Source: Dicaeum eximium (lineage: Eukaryota; Chordata; Aves; Passeriformes; Dicaeidae). From it: 64,000 bases of DNA. Where the stretch lies: positions 97,486-161,485 of the forward strand of contig VWZP01007503.1 of assembly GCA_013396995.1 (NCBI GenBank), read 5' to 3'. The translations under genes and the position numbers were made by a program. The notes below the pieces were generated by a model, which was given only the letters and a program-made list of their open reading frames with translations, did not search any database and was not told where the DNA came from. Each line of letters opens with the position of its first letter. Position 1 is the first letter of the stretch. Positions 11,099 through 22,824 of the stretch are shown one piece after another.

Positions 11099-14043
11099 AG
11101 GAGATGAAATTCAAGAGTAAAGGTTAAACTGAATTTTTCAGACGTTTGTGGAGGTGAAACATTCCTTTCAGAGTACCTGCTCAGGGACACATGAGCTTGG
11201 GGCACCTAAGAAGCTTTCCCTAATTTTTAGCCAGGCTGAAGGTTTTACCACAGTTATAAGGGATTTCTGTGGATTTAGTGCCAGTAGGTTTGGATGCTCT
11301 TTCTCTGACTGCTGCCTTCTTAATAGAGTCTTTCATTTATCTCTTCTCTTCCAAAGTCTTTGACCTTCATTCCTCCTGGATGTAGCAGCCCAGTGTCTAG
11401 CATTTCACCTCAATCTGCCCTTGTGTCCCCAGGCAAAGGATTTGCTGGCCAAGGATCCAACCCTGCTGTTTTGCAATACTTTGGGAAGAGCAGTTTATAA
11501 CTGCCATGAGCTGTACTCTGGCTAGTCCTGCCCTCTAAGGTAGTGACACTGAAATCAGCTTGAGAACAAAATTTTTAACGCAATTGGAAGTATTAGAAAG
11601 CAGGCATTTTTGATTACAGTGCTGGACACATCTGGGGGATTTTTCCTCTAACTGAATGTGTGTTGTGAAATTTTACAACAGGGTGCTTATTCCACCACGA
11701 TTGAACATATTCATTATAACATATTTGCTAGCTAATACATGAACATCACTTTTCCTATAATTAGTTTACATGCCTGTCTCTTACTGGATGTCCTTTTATG
11801 GTCCTGAAGGGTCATCTAAAGGGGTTTCTGGTGGTTGTATTCACTGAGACCCCCCAATATTGTGATGACCTTGCCTTGAACTTCTCTTAGGGCATGTGCT
11901 GTTGTTTCTTGTTGCATAACTTTGCCACAAAAGCCACTATGTTCCCCATTATCTGTTTATGCACTGGTTCTAGCTATGTTTATCATCCTGTGTGCCTACT
12001 TTTACATTCTTTTATCTAATTTGCTAGTTAGACTTTAAGCTCTGTTTTGCAACTTCAAGGCATTTATTCTCCATGTTGTCTGTCAGTAGGAATATTACAG
12101 AGCAGGAGTGCTGCTGCTCTGAGCTGTGCAGGCAGGCTGGGGAGTTCTGTGCTCCTAAGTGCAGGGCAGAGTGGCACAATGAGTCCAGAGCAGGGCAGAT
12201 GGCTTCTGCCAACACAGACCTCTATAATTCGGGCTTTCAAGGGGAACTAAAACCCTCTGCTGTCTGGATCTTGGTGGATCTCTTGTGAAAAAGATTATTT
12301 GGTTGGGTCTCTTACTAGATCACAGGAGTAATTCCTTGAGGAATGGCTGAGAGGGCACAAACAATTTTATCATTGCCTCCATATTGAGGAGGTGTGCCCT
12401 CCACCAGGTGTGGAGCTTCAGGCAATTTGGGAATGTAATGCCCAGGGAACTACTTGGTTGTTTTTTCCATCTATGCTAATCCAGTGGTCTGCAAGCTCCT
12501 CCCTTCCCATGCAGAGATGTGGGGCTCTGATTGCCCTGGGAACACCTCAGCTCAGTGCCAGGCTTCCTCAAGGTTTGTCCAGGGACCTGGTGCCACCAGT
12601 GTAGTGATGGGGACCTGCTGGTAGCTCAGAGGGGTGAATCTGAGAGAAAGCACTGCCCTGGCTTCCTCTCAGGTGTGGCTTTCCCCCTTAAAGTCCCAAG
12701 TGCTCCTTTGTAAAACCAGAGGCATACTGTTTGTTTTCAACAGGCTGCACCAGGTTCCTTCCTTCTTGGTTACAGCCAAGGCAAGGTGTACAGCTGGAAG
12801 GAAAAGTGTTCTGTTCTAACTCCTGTGCTACAAAGCACTGAGATAGGCAGATCCCAGTTGTGTCTTGTACTGTGTATGACACGTGATCAGTGAGAGGGCA
12901 CAACTGTGTGCCTCTGAGCTGGGCAGGAGAACATTATTCATGAGTGATCACATGCAGCTGACAAACGGTGGAGGCATATGAGGAATTGGACCTTTGGCTA
13001 CCTCACACTGGAGAACAAACAGCCTGGCCCTGCACTGAGTGCCTGCAGTGCTGCTGGGGCTGGTGATGGAGGTGCCCCTTGTGACAGGAGAGCTTATGAT
13101 CTGCCTCTCTGTGGGTGAGGAACAGGACAGGGCTGTCCCTCCTTTCAAACAGGCTGTGAAGTACATCTCTGGACTAGCACAGCTGTTCTCAAAGTCACCT
13201 TGTCCTTGCAGAGTTCAGACACTGCAGGGATGGACACCAGCAGCACTTTCTGCCCTCAGGCTGGGGGTTTTCTAGAGACTGGTCCTGCCTGCCTGGGCTG
13301 CAAAAGTGTTCCCTGAAAGTGCAGGTCTTGTCATCTCAGGAGGCATTAAACACAGAGTAAACTGAAAAGCGTGTGGGAGCAGGGGGTCTGGGTGCTAACA
13401 TCTGCCAGAGCATGGAGGAAGTACGTGAAGCAAGGGGAATTTCTGTCTGTTGATACCTGGGTAAGAAATGTGAGCCAGAGCGCTTCAATTATGTGTTTAT
13501 ATAGATGTCTCGAGTTCCCTGCTGCTTTCCCAAACACGGCCATAAACTAAGCCTGTTTCACCTTCTGACATTTAAAACCTATTTCTGTTTGCTATGTCAA
13601 AATCTCTCCCCTCTTCTCCCCCAGTATTTTATTTTTGTCCTAATTAATCAGAAGATTATTAAAAGCCCCATCCCAAACCTCGTAAATGTCTTAGATTTTA
13701 GACTGAGAGTTTATTTCACTTCAGCTGGGACTGAAGTCCTCTACCACTTGTAGGTTACTGAAAAGCCTTTGCATAAGTGATATTAATTTGCTCACAAATG
13801 GGTAAAGATACTGTTTTGGTGTTATTAGTGATCTCCATGTCAAAGAGAAGACCAGGCTAACCTGGGGGTCCTTGAAAGAAAGCTAGAGGCAACCAACATC
13901 CCAAATCCCATTAATTTCCAGAAGGTCTGCTCTCCAGCTTTTTGGATTCCTCTGGAAAATTGCTGCAGGTGGTATAGGTGGGTCCACCTCACAGGAGCCT
14001 TCTGTGGATCAGGGTTTTGTGGCTCTAAACAGGATGTTGATGC
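11099..14043. other. Unique non-coding sequence, nothing recognised
   Basis: No recognisable exon, RNA gene or transposon is present. GC content is higher around 12080-13270, where several short overlapping frames appear on both strands without domain signatures. Confidence 0.55.
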
Positions 14044-14232
14044 TGTCCTGGTTTGAAATGGGGACTTCCCATGGGTGAAGCAGTAACAGTTTATATCTCA
14101 CCTAAATTTGGGCCTCGCTTTTTAGGTCTCCCCTTTTTAGATATTTTAGAAATATTTAGTAATAAATTTCACTGCAAGATATGTGTAAATGGAAATGATT
14201 TCTGGCTCATTATTTAATTTCTGTAGCGCTGT
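14044..14232 (+). mobile_element. Possible solo-LTR remnant
   Basis: The stretch opens with TGTCCTGGTTTGAAATGGG. TGTCCTGGTTT is a start shared by several avian endogenous-retrovirus LTRs. An AATAAA polyadenylation signal lies about 115 bases downstream (14161-14166), a plausible spacing inside an LTR. I could not define a clear CA end, a target-site duplication or any internal retroviral sequence, so this could be coincidence. The 3' boundary is approximate. Confidence 0.25.
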
Positions 14233-15806
14233 TGTTCAGTCTTATGAGGTTTTTGATGACGGTAAATGAAAAAAAGAAATTTCTCTAGCCAAATATCTCT
14301 TGAACAGAGCTCCTTTTTCATCTGAATCTGGGAACATGAAAGTACAAATCTGTCTCTTGCTGAAAAATTTCATTTCTGTTCTAGTTTGTAACAGGTCTCT
14401 AGGTCCTGAAACAATTTTTCCTTTCTCTGCAGATTTATCCTGAGCATTTGTCAATGGTTTGGAACCGAATGGATGTTTAAAGTATATTTTTTCTCTTTTC
14501 TTTCCCCAAATGTGTAGTACAAAGAAAAGTCTAAGCCAGCTGCTGACCAAAATGAGCCATGGAGAAAAAAGTGTTAAATATGAGTCAGATTATCTTGTTT
14601 TAGTGGATGAGTCAGCTTTGGTTTTAAGAAAAACATTTAAAAGATGATTGGAAAAAATGCTGAATGGAAATATTTCAGAAGAGTCTTTCTGTCCCTGAGA
14701 GAGAAAATTGGAGATTTACTTATCTCTGTAAAAAAATGATCACAAAGTGTTAAAAGAGTAGAAGTGATGAGCTCATACTAAATTGAAGGGTCTTCTTTGG
14801 GAGTATCATGCCCAGTGTCCCCATTCATGGCAGAGGAAGCAGTTTGTTACTCAAGGTGGAGATCAGGGATGCAAACCCAGGTCAGTGAGCCCTTGGTTTG
14901 CTAGGCACAGGTGCCAGGAACATGAGTGATGGGATTCCAGGGAAGGAGAGAGACTGAACTGCCCTGTCTGAGCTGGCTTAGAGGCCTTTGGAGCTGGCCT
15001 TGAGTCAGTGGGGGCTGTCCTAGCCCTGGCTGGTGAAGCCAGGGGAGCTGCAGAAGGTGGGATGCTGTGACCACTTTTTGGGGAGGAGACTTTTGTGTGT
15101 GCACTGAAGCTCAGCCATTTTTAAGAGGGTAGCAGGTGTTAAGGGGAAGGGAGCATTTAGAGAATGGAAAGCTTGAAGAGTTGGCAGACATCTATGAAAG
15201 GTTTTTCCTCTCTGGATTTGTTATCTCTGCTTCCTGCATTTCACAGCATTACCTTTTTGAAAAAAAAGAACGATCAACCCAAAGGGATAATCTTCAGCTG
15301 TAAAGCTGGAAAGCACCAGCAGAGAAGAGCAGGTGATGTGTGACACAAAATAGCAAATGAACCAGCTAAAAAGCCATCCAAATTCCCTATAAAAAGAACA
15401 TATTGAGAAAAAGCATAAGAGTTGCCATTAGCATGGGATGGACTATTGCTGTGCACTATAAATGAAGTAAATTTTTTCCTGGATCCACTCTGACTTTAAG
15501 AGCTTTGCTTATAGCCAGACAAAATGTTTATTTGAAGAACACAGTAGCTTCTTCTTACTCATGTATAAAGATGTACCAGCAAACGTTGGTAATGTATTAT
15601 TATTATACTTCATCACAGGGTAAGGGTTATTATGTGCTCTGCTTGGCTTTGTTACTTGTTATGAAAGGCTATGACACTCAGAGCTTTTAGAAAGCCATAG
15701 TGGTTATCTGCTTGAAGCAAAAGCAAGGGATTCTTTATTTACTGCTCTAACTCTCAATGCTCATCCCTGGATTTGAAGTAAAATTTCAGCCGGATCTGGA
15801 AATTGC
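14233..15806. other. Unique non-coding sequence with a short TAT repeat
   Basis: No gene is recognised. A short TAT repeat lies near 15593-15606. The remaining sequence is mixed AT-rich DNA with short open frames only. Confidence 0.55.
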
Positions 15807-16472
15807 ATGGGTTTTGCTTACTCTGCTTTTACTTGCTGTCCTGATGTTCAAACGTTGTCAGGTCCTCCATGCAAAAAAAAAAAAAGCCAAGGAAGGTTGT
15901 TGTTTTTTTTTTCCTGTTTTATAAGTAGCTACTTATGTTTTCACCTAAACATAAAAAATGGGAAGGGAACTGAAGCTTACTCATGTGACAGTTGTTCCAG
16001 TGACCTCTCTGGAACCACCTCTTCCCTCCTGCTCCCCCTGTTCTTTCTTTCACTTGGCTACCCTGGGGCAGTCACAGGGTACTCCTCAACCCTCCCTGGA
16101 TCTACTGCTTTCTTGTCTTCATGCTGGGCAGCTCCTGAAGCTGACAAGAAAGTCAGACACTGGGTGCTGAGGGCAGGAGCCAGCAGAACCACTCAGGAAT
16201 GTGGGATCGGTGGAAGGACAAGCACCCTTGGAATACACGAAGGTTGGGAGCTTCCATGTGGGCTGGTGCACATCTGTCTGTGTGTCCAGGTTGTCATGTG
16301 TGTATTTATTTCTCTGTGGGCCATCTGTGTGATCCATGTTAGTTGCAATGTGTGTGTCAGCATGTTTGTGTGTGTGTGTACAATGGCCAGCTCATGTAGT
16401 AAAGAAACAAAGGTGCTCTTCAAAGGGCTCACCCTGTTGGTTTCTGTCATGGCAATTGGAGTGGAGAGTTAA
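15807..16472 (+). other. Longest open frame of the window, probably not coding
   Basis: This 221-residue open frame is the longest seen. Its composition argues against a gene: a Lys run from an A tract, Phe-rich and Ser/Leu-rich stretches from T- and TCC-rich DNA, and a Cys/Val-rich segment from a GTGT-rich patch (about 16260-16380). I see no signal peptide, coherent membrane topology or domain. No Kozak-like context, promoter or splice pattern stands out. A small species-specific transcript is possible but unsupported. Confidence 0.2.
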
Positions 16473-17689
16473 AGAGGAATTTTCTCCTTAAATGTCAGCA
16501 AGAACCAAGTGGCTTTAGATGTATGGTGTGGAGCACTTGAAGTACTGGGGTGTGACAGAGGACTTTGCAGCCTCTAAATGATGTTGTGCTTTTAATAACT
16601 CCTTGTGAATTCATGCCTTGAAGTGCAAGGATTTTAGAGGTGTTTTGTAAAGGGTAAGAGGACTGAAATTTGACCTGCCCTCAGAACAAAGTTTGCTTGG
16701 TGCTCCTGATCTGTGCAGTTCTCACTCCTGCTGCAGTCAGGGTGTGATGTTCTGGATGTGGCAGCAGGCACAGAAAGCTGGGCCACCTTCAGGATGCCAG
16801 ACCACTCAAGAAACCTTTCCTCTATGCCTGCCCCTTTGGTTCCCTGAGTGGATAGACAGAGCACTCAGCCCTACTTGTTATCCCTCTCCTTGGTTTCCAG
16901 TGAGTGGAATTTTTATGGGATCCTCAAGAGCTGGCTCCTTTTATCCTCCTTCTTTTGCTGAAATTAGCTTGGCTTTGAGAGGTGTAAAATTAGTAGTTTC
17001 AGAACCCCTCAATTGTATTTGTAACTCTTCATGGTTCAAGGTGTTTCTTGGTGTGAATGCAAACAAATCACTGTGATTTGGAAGACAGGATGATGTGTTT
17101 GCAGCAGCCTCTGAAGAGACTGTATTAAATACAGAATAATTTGGGACAAGGGAACCCCAATTATTAGTTCCTAGCTTTCACTAACAAGTCATAATACTGT
17201 GTGTAGGTCTTCATAAATCTTACTTGGTTTGTAACTTCACTTGCTCCTTTGAAAGAGGCAGCCTTGCAGAAGGCACTGAACATTGCAAACCCCTCTGCAC
17301 TGTTTTCTCAGCTGTTGAGCCCTCATGCTGTGCAGGGGTTTTCTAACCCACCAGCTCTCTAGTTTCTTCTTCTCTCATTCTAACTCTTGGACTTCATTCA
17401 ACATGTCTTTATCAGATATTGTCCTGTCTCTGTCTCAGCAGCATCCCTCATTGAAAACAAGGATGGACTCATTATAAAATGCTGTAGGATTAATTGTTCT
17501 GTTTTCTGCTCATCTCGTGTCTGATTTGGTATCTGTTGGAACAGACAGAGTGACACCCTGTGATTTCTTCTCTGGCTACCTTGGGCCCCACTATCCCAAT
17601 GTGATTTTGAGGTCTATTTTCTTGATTATTGAACAGGTGTAGATGACTGTGTGAGTTGCTGTAGCTGTGGTCCAAGACTCTGCACCTTA
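16473..17689. other. Unique non-coding sequence, nothing recognised
   Basis: Short open frames occur on both strands, for example 16693-17076 on the + strand, but none has a recognisable motif. No transposon or RNA gene is seen. Confidence 0.55.
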
Positions 17690-18110
17690 ATTTTGTGTAT
17701 ATCGTACTTATTTCTCAAATTTCATTGATTTTTTTGGCCCTTTTTTTTTTTTGGTAATTTTTGACAAGAGATGGCATTGTAGAGCATAAATTGGTACTAC
17801 ATTTTATTTCAATTTTGTTGAATGTAATATAATTTTTCTTAGTCATACTGATTTACCCAGATAAGTATGTAAGCACTCAGTGTTTACATTTTGCAAGTTG
17901 GGGAGGGTCTAATGCTATCTAGCAGGAAATCAAATTTTATATAACTGAATATAAAACAGCAAAACTAATATTTTTTTAATATAATATTTTAAAAATTCTT
18001 ATTTCATGGTTATTAGTTTGGAGCCCTAAAATTTATCCTTCTGATGGTATTGGCTGCAAACATATTTTTAAAATTTAATAGCTAGCTATCAGTGAAATTT
18101 TTGGTACATC
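17690..18110. other. AT-rich block
   Basis: This block is strongly AT-rich, with runs such as TTTTTTTAATATAATA near 17970 and AACATATTTTTAAAATTT near 18059. Such DNA is often nuclease-sensitive or matrix-attaching, but that is only a general property of AT-rich sequence. It lacks the repeat structure of a satellite and has no open frame of note. Confidence 0.5.
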
Positions 18111-21100
18111 CTTCCTATGTATGGCTGTTTTTTCTCCAGTTGTTTACAGTGCCATGAAGTGAGTGCATCTACTGCTCAGATTTCTTCTTGTGGTATAAGA
18201 TGAGGAAAATCTTGGTGGCTAGGCCTATATGCTTTTCTTTAAGTGTGCTGGGAATAGAAAACTTGTTTTCTGTCACGCCTGAAAGGTTGTACATCAGAAA
18301 TACTAATCAGAAATACTAATACTTCCTGTGAGTTGGGCTGTGGCAGGGCTGCTGCTGGAATTACTGGGTGTTTCAGATGCAACGTGGTCCAGAGCAAGAT
18401 CAGCAAGATGTTTTTGTTTTGTTTTCTCCTTTGGCATCTATTGACATTACCTCAGCTCTCTGAGGAGCTGCAGTAGCTGGGGGCTGATGGAATGACAGAG
18501 TCTCAGGAGGTGAAAATTGATGATTTCTGTTCTGAAGGAGGGGAAGAGGAAAGGTGTGTTCTATGACACACTGTATTAATTGTTTCAGGAGAGCATGTTT
18601 GTGTCTTTAGGCTTTCTGTGTCTCAGGCTCTGCTCTACAGCTGAAGACAGAGCTGAGGCAAGGAACTGGATGTGTCACCTATTCTGACTTGAAATAGTGG
18701 TGATGATGATAACAGCTTTCTTGGAAATTATACATATAGGGATGAGAGGTTGAAACACTGCTGGAGACATCAACCAGCTGATTTTGGAACTGTGGTGTAC
18801 TTAACCCTCCTGCCCCTAAACACAGAACTCCTCCCCCTTCCCTGAATTCCAGATCTCCAGCTCTATTTCAGGACTTGATTGATCACAAACTTCCTGAAAT
18901 AAGGGAGAAGGCTCAAGGAGGATGTTAAATTTGGATATTCAAAGATGTTAATTGCAACAGAACAAATTTCCTGATGAGAGCTCTTCTCCACAGAGAAGTC
19001 ATCTCATCATTGTAGAAACACCACCATAATTAACAGGAGCTGAAGCACTTATTGGCAGCTCATCACAGAGGCCTAGGTTAGTATGTGTCCAGATATTATA
19101 TCTCCTTCTCTCACAGGAGTGGTATCTTCATGCTCAAAGATGAGGAGTCTTGGATCATGTGCTGCCTCTCTGTTACTGCTGATGCCTCAGTTATTCTCTG
19201 AATAGCGAATGTGTGGTATTTTTGTCCAGTTATCCAGACCCAGAATTAGTGATTAAACACCTTTTTACATAAAGTAGTCCAGCAACTTTCCAGAGTGTTT
19301 AAAATTCAACCCAATAAAAACAAAAACGCTGGCAAAGTGAAAAGAGCAACCTTTCTCTTATGCCTCTTTTCCCTAGCTCTGTTTCCCTCTGGTGTTTCAT
19401 GAGCGAGGCTTATGCTGCAGATTTGGACACTGAGGAGATAAATGCTGTGTGCCTGGCCTCTGAGTGAGGTACAAAAAAATCCAACTCCTGTTTGCCAGAA
19501 AGCAGGCTTTGGGGCAAATCAGGGCAGTGGAGGGCAGATGAGAAACCTGTTCTGTGGCAGAAAGTGGCTGGAAGGGTTGCAGTGCAAGTATAGAAGAGAC
19601 TTTTACCTCGGATGAGGCACAGTTTAATTTTTTTTGTAGGTCCCCAGCTGGGTTACTTGGTTATGCACATCCCAAATAGGTTAGAGTTGGAAGCCTTTGG
19701 TCAGGGAAGACTGTAATGTTGGAGTAGAAGTGGTGCACATGAAGTACAGTTGTATGGATCAGGGAAACAGTAGAAAACTGTTGCACAGAAAGCAAAGCCA
19801 TTTACCTAGCTCCAGGAGTTTCCAGCATTTTGCCAGTGGATATGGAATGAAGACACACAGAATTATGCTTCAGAAATGGGCACTTTCTTAATCAGTACAC
19901 AAGTGTGACAGAAGACTATTTTAAGAGCATCTACATTTGGTACAAAGGATGCAGATTCTCTCATTTAATCTGATCTGTGCGCTCCTTCTGCTTCAACCTT
20001 CTCTCAGCCATTTTCCCAACTCCCACCTGATGCTGCCAGAATTAGAAGTGTCCCTGCTCCTACCCAAGCGACCCACGGCTCAGCAGGCCCCTTGCCTTTC
20101 CCAGTCCCCCTCTGCTCCAGGCAGCTTTCCCTACACATATCCCTGAATGTCAGGAACATGTTCTCTGCTCCCACCGCATCCTCCTTCCGCATGCACATCC
20201 CACTCCTCCCCACCTGTTGCTGGTTATGGAAAAGGAACAAAAGCGAGCATGAGCGGGTGTACAGAGCTCTGCACAGCAGCAGAGGTGTCAATCTGAGCAA
20301 ATCCCCAGCTCTTACAAAAGCCTTCTTTCCCCTGCAGTGCCAGTGTTGCTTTGCAGCTCATGGTCCTTCCTGTGCTGGCACAGGCACCGGCACCCAGGGG
20401 CTGGAAGAGATCTCTTCTTGTCTTGCCTCAGCCTCCTGCTTTATGCCCAGTGACCCACCCAAGCACCACTGACTACAGAGCATCCATAGCCTGGTGGGGA
20501 ATTAGAGCACCTGCTGGTCCTAAAACCTGGTGAGAAGCTTTTGTTGCCCTAAACATCTTAAAGCAGGGGTAAATAGTGATATACACATCCCTCTTCTAGC
20601 ATGGGTCAGGATTTCACTATTCAAAGGAATCAGTAGGTTCCTAAAGCTGTGGTCTGCACACAGCAGGTGGGTCAGAGCCAGACCCCTGTGCAACACATGC
20701 ACTGAGCTGCAGTGCAGCACTAAGCCCTCTCCCCACCACGTGTCTGGTCATGGCTGATCTGTGCATGACAAACCTCACCTTTGCCAAAGGCTGTGCTGGT
20801 CAAAGAGCACCTTTACACCTTCTTGTCCTGGTGTCTTCAAGCACCAGCTCAAAATGATCTTGAGAGAAGCCAGAAGTGTAAGTAAAAGTTGAACTAATTT
20901 GGGTGGGTTTTGACTGGCTCTGTCATCCCAGGGTGGGGGAGTGCAAGAACTGTAGGAGGAAAGTTGGATGAGAGAGGGTGGCTGGGTTAGGATTCCAAAT
21001 ATGTGCAGGAGTATGTGCCTTAATGCATTGAGTGTGTTGGAGGTGAGGAACTAGAAAAAGAGAAGTTAGCTTAATAAATCTGAGTCACTGAGTGAGTGGG

Positions 21101-21435
21101 GGTGGTGGCAGAGAAGTCTTAGTGAGGCAGGGATTCATAAACTGAGGAGGACACTGGAAATTTTGCATGGGCTGAGCTGTGGAGGGGAAAGGAATGAAAA
21201 CTGCTGTGCCAAGCTCTTGTGAAGAAGACTTTGAGCTCTTTGCAGTGCCCACCTATTTCTTCACAGTGTTTACCTTGTGAAGTTTGTGAAAATACAGCAT
21301 GCAAACCTTCTGAGGGACTGGAAGTCCAATCTCAAGTAAATGGCAAATGGTTAACTTAATGAATAAATCTTGGACAATTTTCTCCTTGGCCCCTAGACCG
21401 CCTCTTCCTAGTTCAGGTACAAACTCAGAGGAGGC
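18111..21435. other. Unique non-coding sequence with one 13-bp tandem duplication
   Basis: No gene is recognised. ATCAGAAATACTA is duplicated exactly in tandem at 18293-18305 and 18306-18318. A GC-richer patch near 20000-20480 is open in several frames on both strands, which looks compositional. Confidence 0.55.
18293..18318. repeat. Exact 13-bp tandem duplication
   Basis: Two adjacent identical copies of ATCAGAAATACTA. The lack of divergence suggests a fairly recent slippage or duplication event. Confidence 0.85.
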
Positions 21436-21491
21436 TTCAGCTGAAATAGTTTCAGCTGAATTTGTTTCTAAGGTTGTTCAGCTGTGAACCT
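21436..21491. promoter_or_regulatory. Cluster of three CAGCTG E-boxes with palindromic flanks
   Basis: The 10-bp palindrome TTCAGCTGAA occurs twice, at 21436-21445 and 21451-21460, a 15-bp period. A third CAGCTG at 21479-21484 is centred in an inverted repeat, AGGTT (21471-21475) against AACCT (21487-21491). CAGCTG is a class of E-box bound by bHLH dimers such as the MyoD and ASCL families. Three sites in 56 bp, two with identical symmetric flanks, is more ordered than usual background. Function is inferred only from the motif. Confidence 0.4.
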
Positions 21492-22795
21492 CTGAGCAAA
21501 ACTGGAGGTAGGAGACTCATGGGGATTGAAGAGAAGAAATAGCCCCCACAATGCTTTACTGCTGATCTGTGCACTCTGACAGCCCAGAATATACTTTACA
21601 TAAGGGGGGTAGCAAAGCCACTTGGGATTCCCATATATGCCTCTTCAAAAAAAGCAGTCCCCTCAGAGAAATGAAAAAAGCAAAGCAGAGGGAGAGAGGA
21701 AACAGGTTGAATTTAAAAATGTCTTTCCTGAAGAATAAGGACCATATTTACCACAGAAAAGAGACTTCTGACAGGGGGCAGATTCATTTAAAGTAGGAAT
21801 TTGCAATACCTTCATCCAGAGTATGAATGAACCTTAGCTCAACTTAGTGTTGTTTTATTAATTTGTCTCTTCTGTCTACTTATGGGCCTGAGCAGACATG
21901 CATAAATATTCCCAGAGATGGCTGCTTGAGTGCTGTTTCCAGCACTCTGGTAAGGAGTAAGAAGTAGTGGACATGTCAGAAGGATCCAGATCATAAGAGA
22001 TGATAGTTTGGCAGAGCACAGACTAGTGGGGGTGAAGTTAGCCAAATTGCATTTATGAAGCTTCTTCTGAATTATGCCTGAACTTTGCACTTAAAATTTA
22101 GGGCTGCTAATTTAAGAGGGTATATTTCTGAAAGAGTATGGGGGAAAGCCTAGCTGCATTCCTGATAAACAGAGGTGTAAGAGCATCCATGTGTGCTGGG
22201 CAAGCAAGGGGACCTGTGCAAAGCACAGCAAGAGGACAGCTAATTGTAAAGTAAACTACACTGTAACAGGGACTGTTTCTCTGGCAATTATTTGCCATAG
22301 CTGCTGGGTCTTTCAGCTGAACTCAGACCAGCCCAAGCCTTGAATTAGCTAGAAATCAGTAGTCCAACTGCTTTCAGAAATGTGCTTTTATCCACTGGAG
22401 GCAGGCTGAGCAATGCAAAGTCTTCCATGGGGACCATGATTCATATGCCAGTGAGCAGCTGCTGCAGATCCCTGGGTATGCCCAAATGATCCTGAAACTG
22501 ATGCTTCTGCTATGGTGTAAGTTTATTTTGTTGTGGTGTGGATGAAGGATTAACTAGTTATTAATTTCAGGTAAATAGGGTTCTCATTTGCTAACCTGCT
22601 TTGGTGTTGAGTGCAGTGGGAATTGAGCCTCTTGAAAATCCCCTTCTGCCTGTTCTTTTCTACCTTGAAACCATTAATTTTCTAGGTGTTTGCTTCCATG
22701 CAAATGAGTGAGACAGCATTGCTCTTTCTCTGAATGATATTTGTTGTACTAAAAATGATGACGGGAAGAACAACTTTGGAATCTCTGCATTTAGC

Positions 22796-22824
22796 ATATA
22801 TATATGTATGTATGTATGTATGTG
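22796..22824. repeat. Microsatellite (TA)n then (TGTA)n
   Basis: A short alternating TA run passes into about four TGTA/ATGT units. It is likely polymorphic in length. The Tyr/Val/Cys-rich translation across it is a repeat artefact. Confidence 0.9.
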
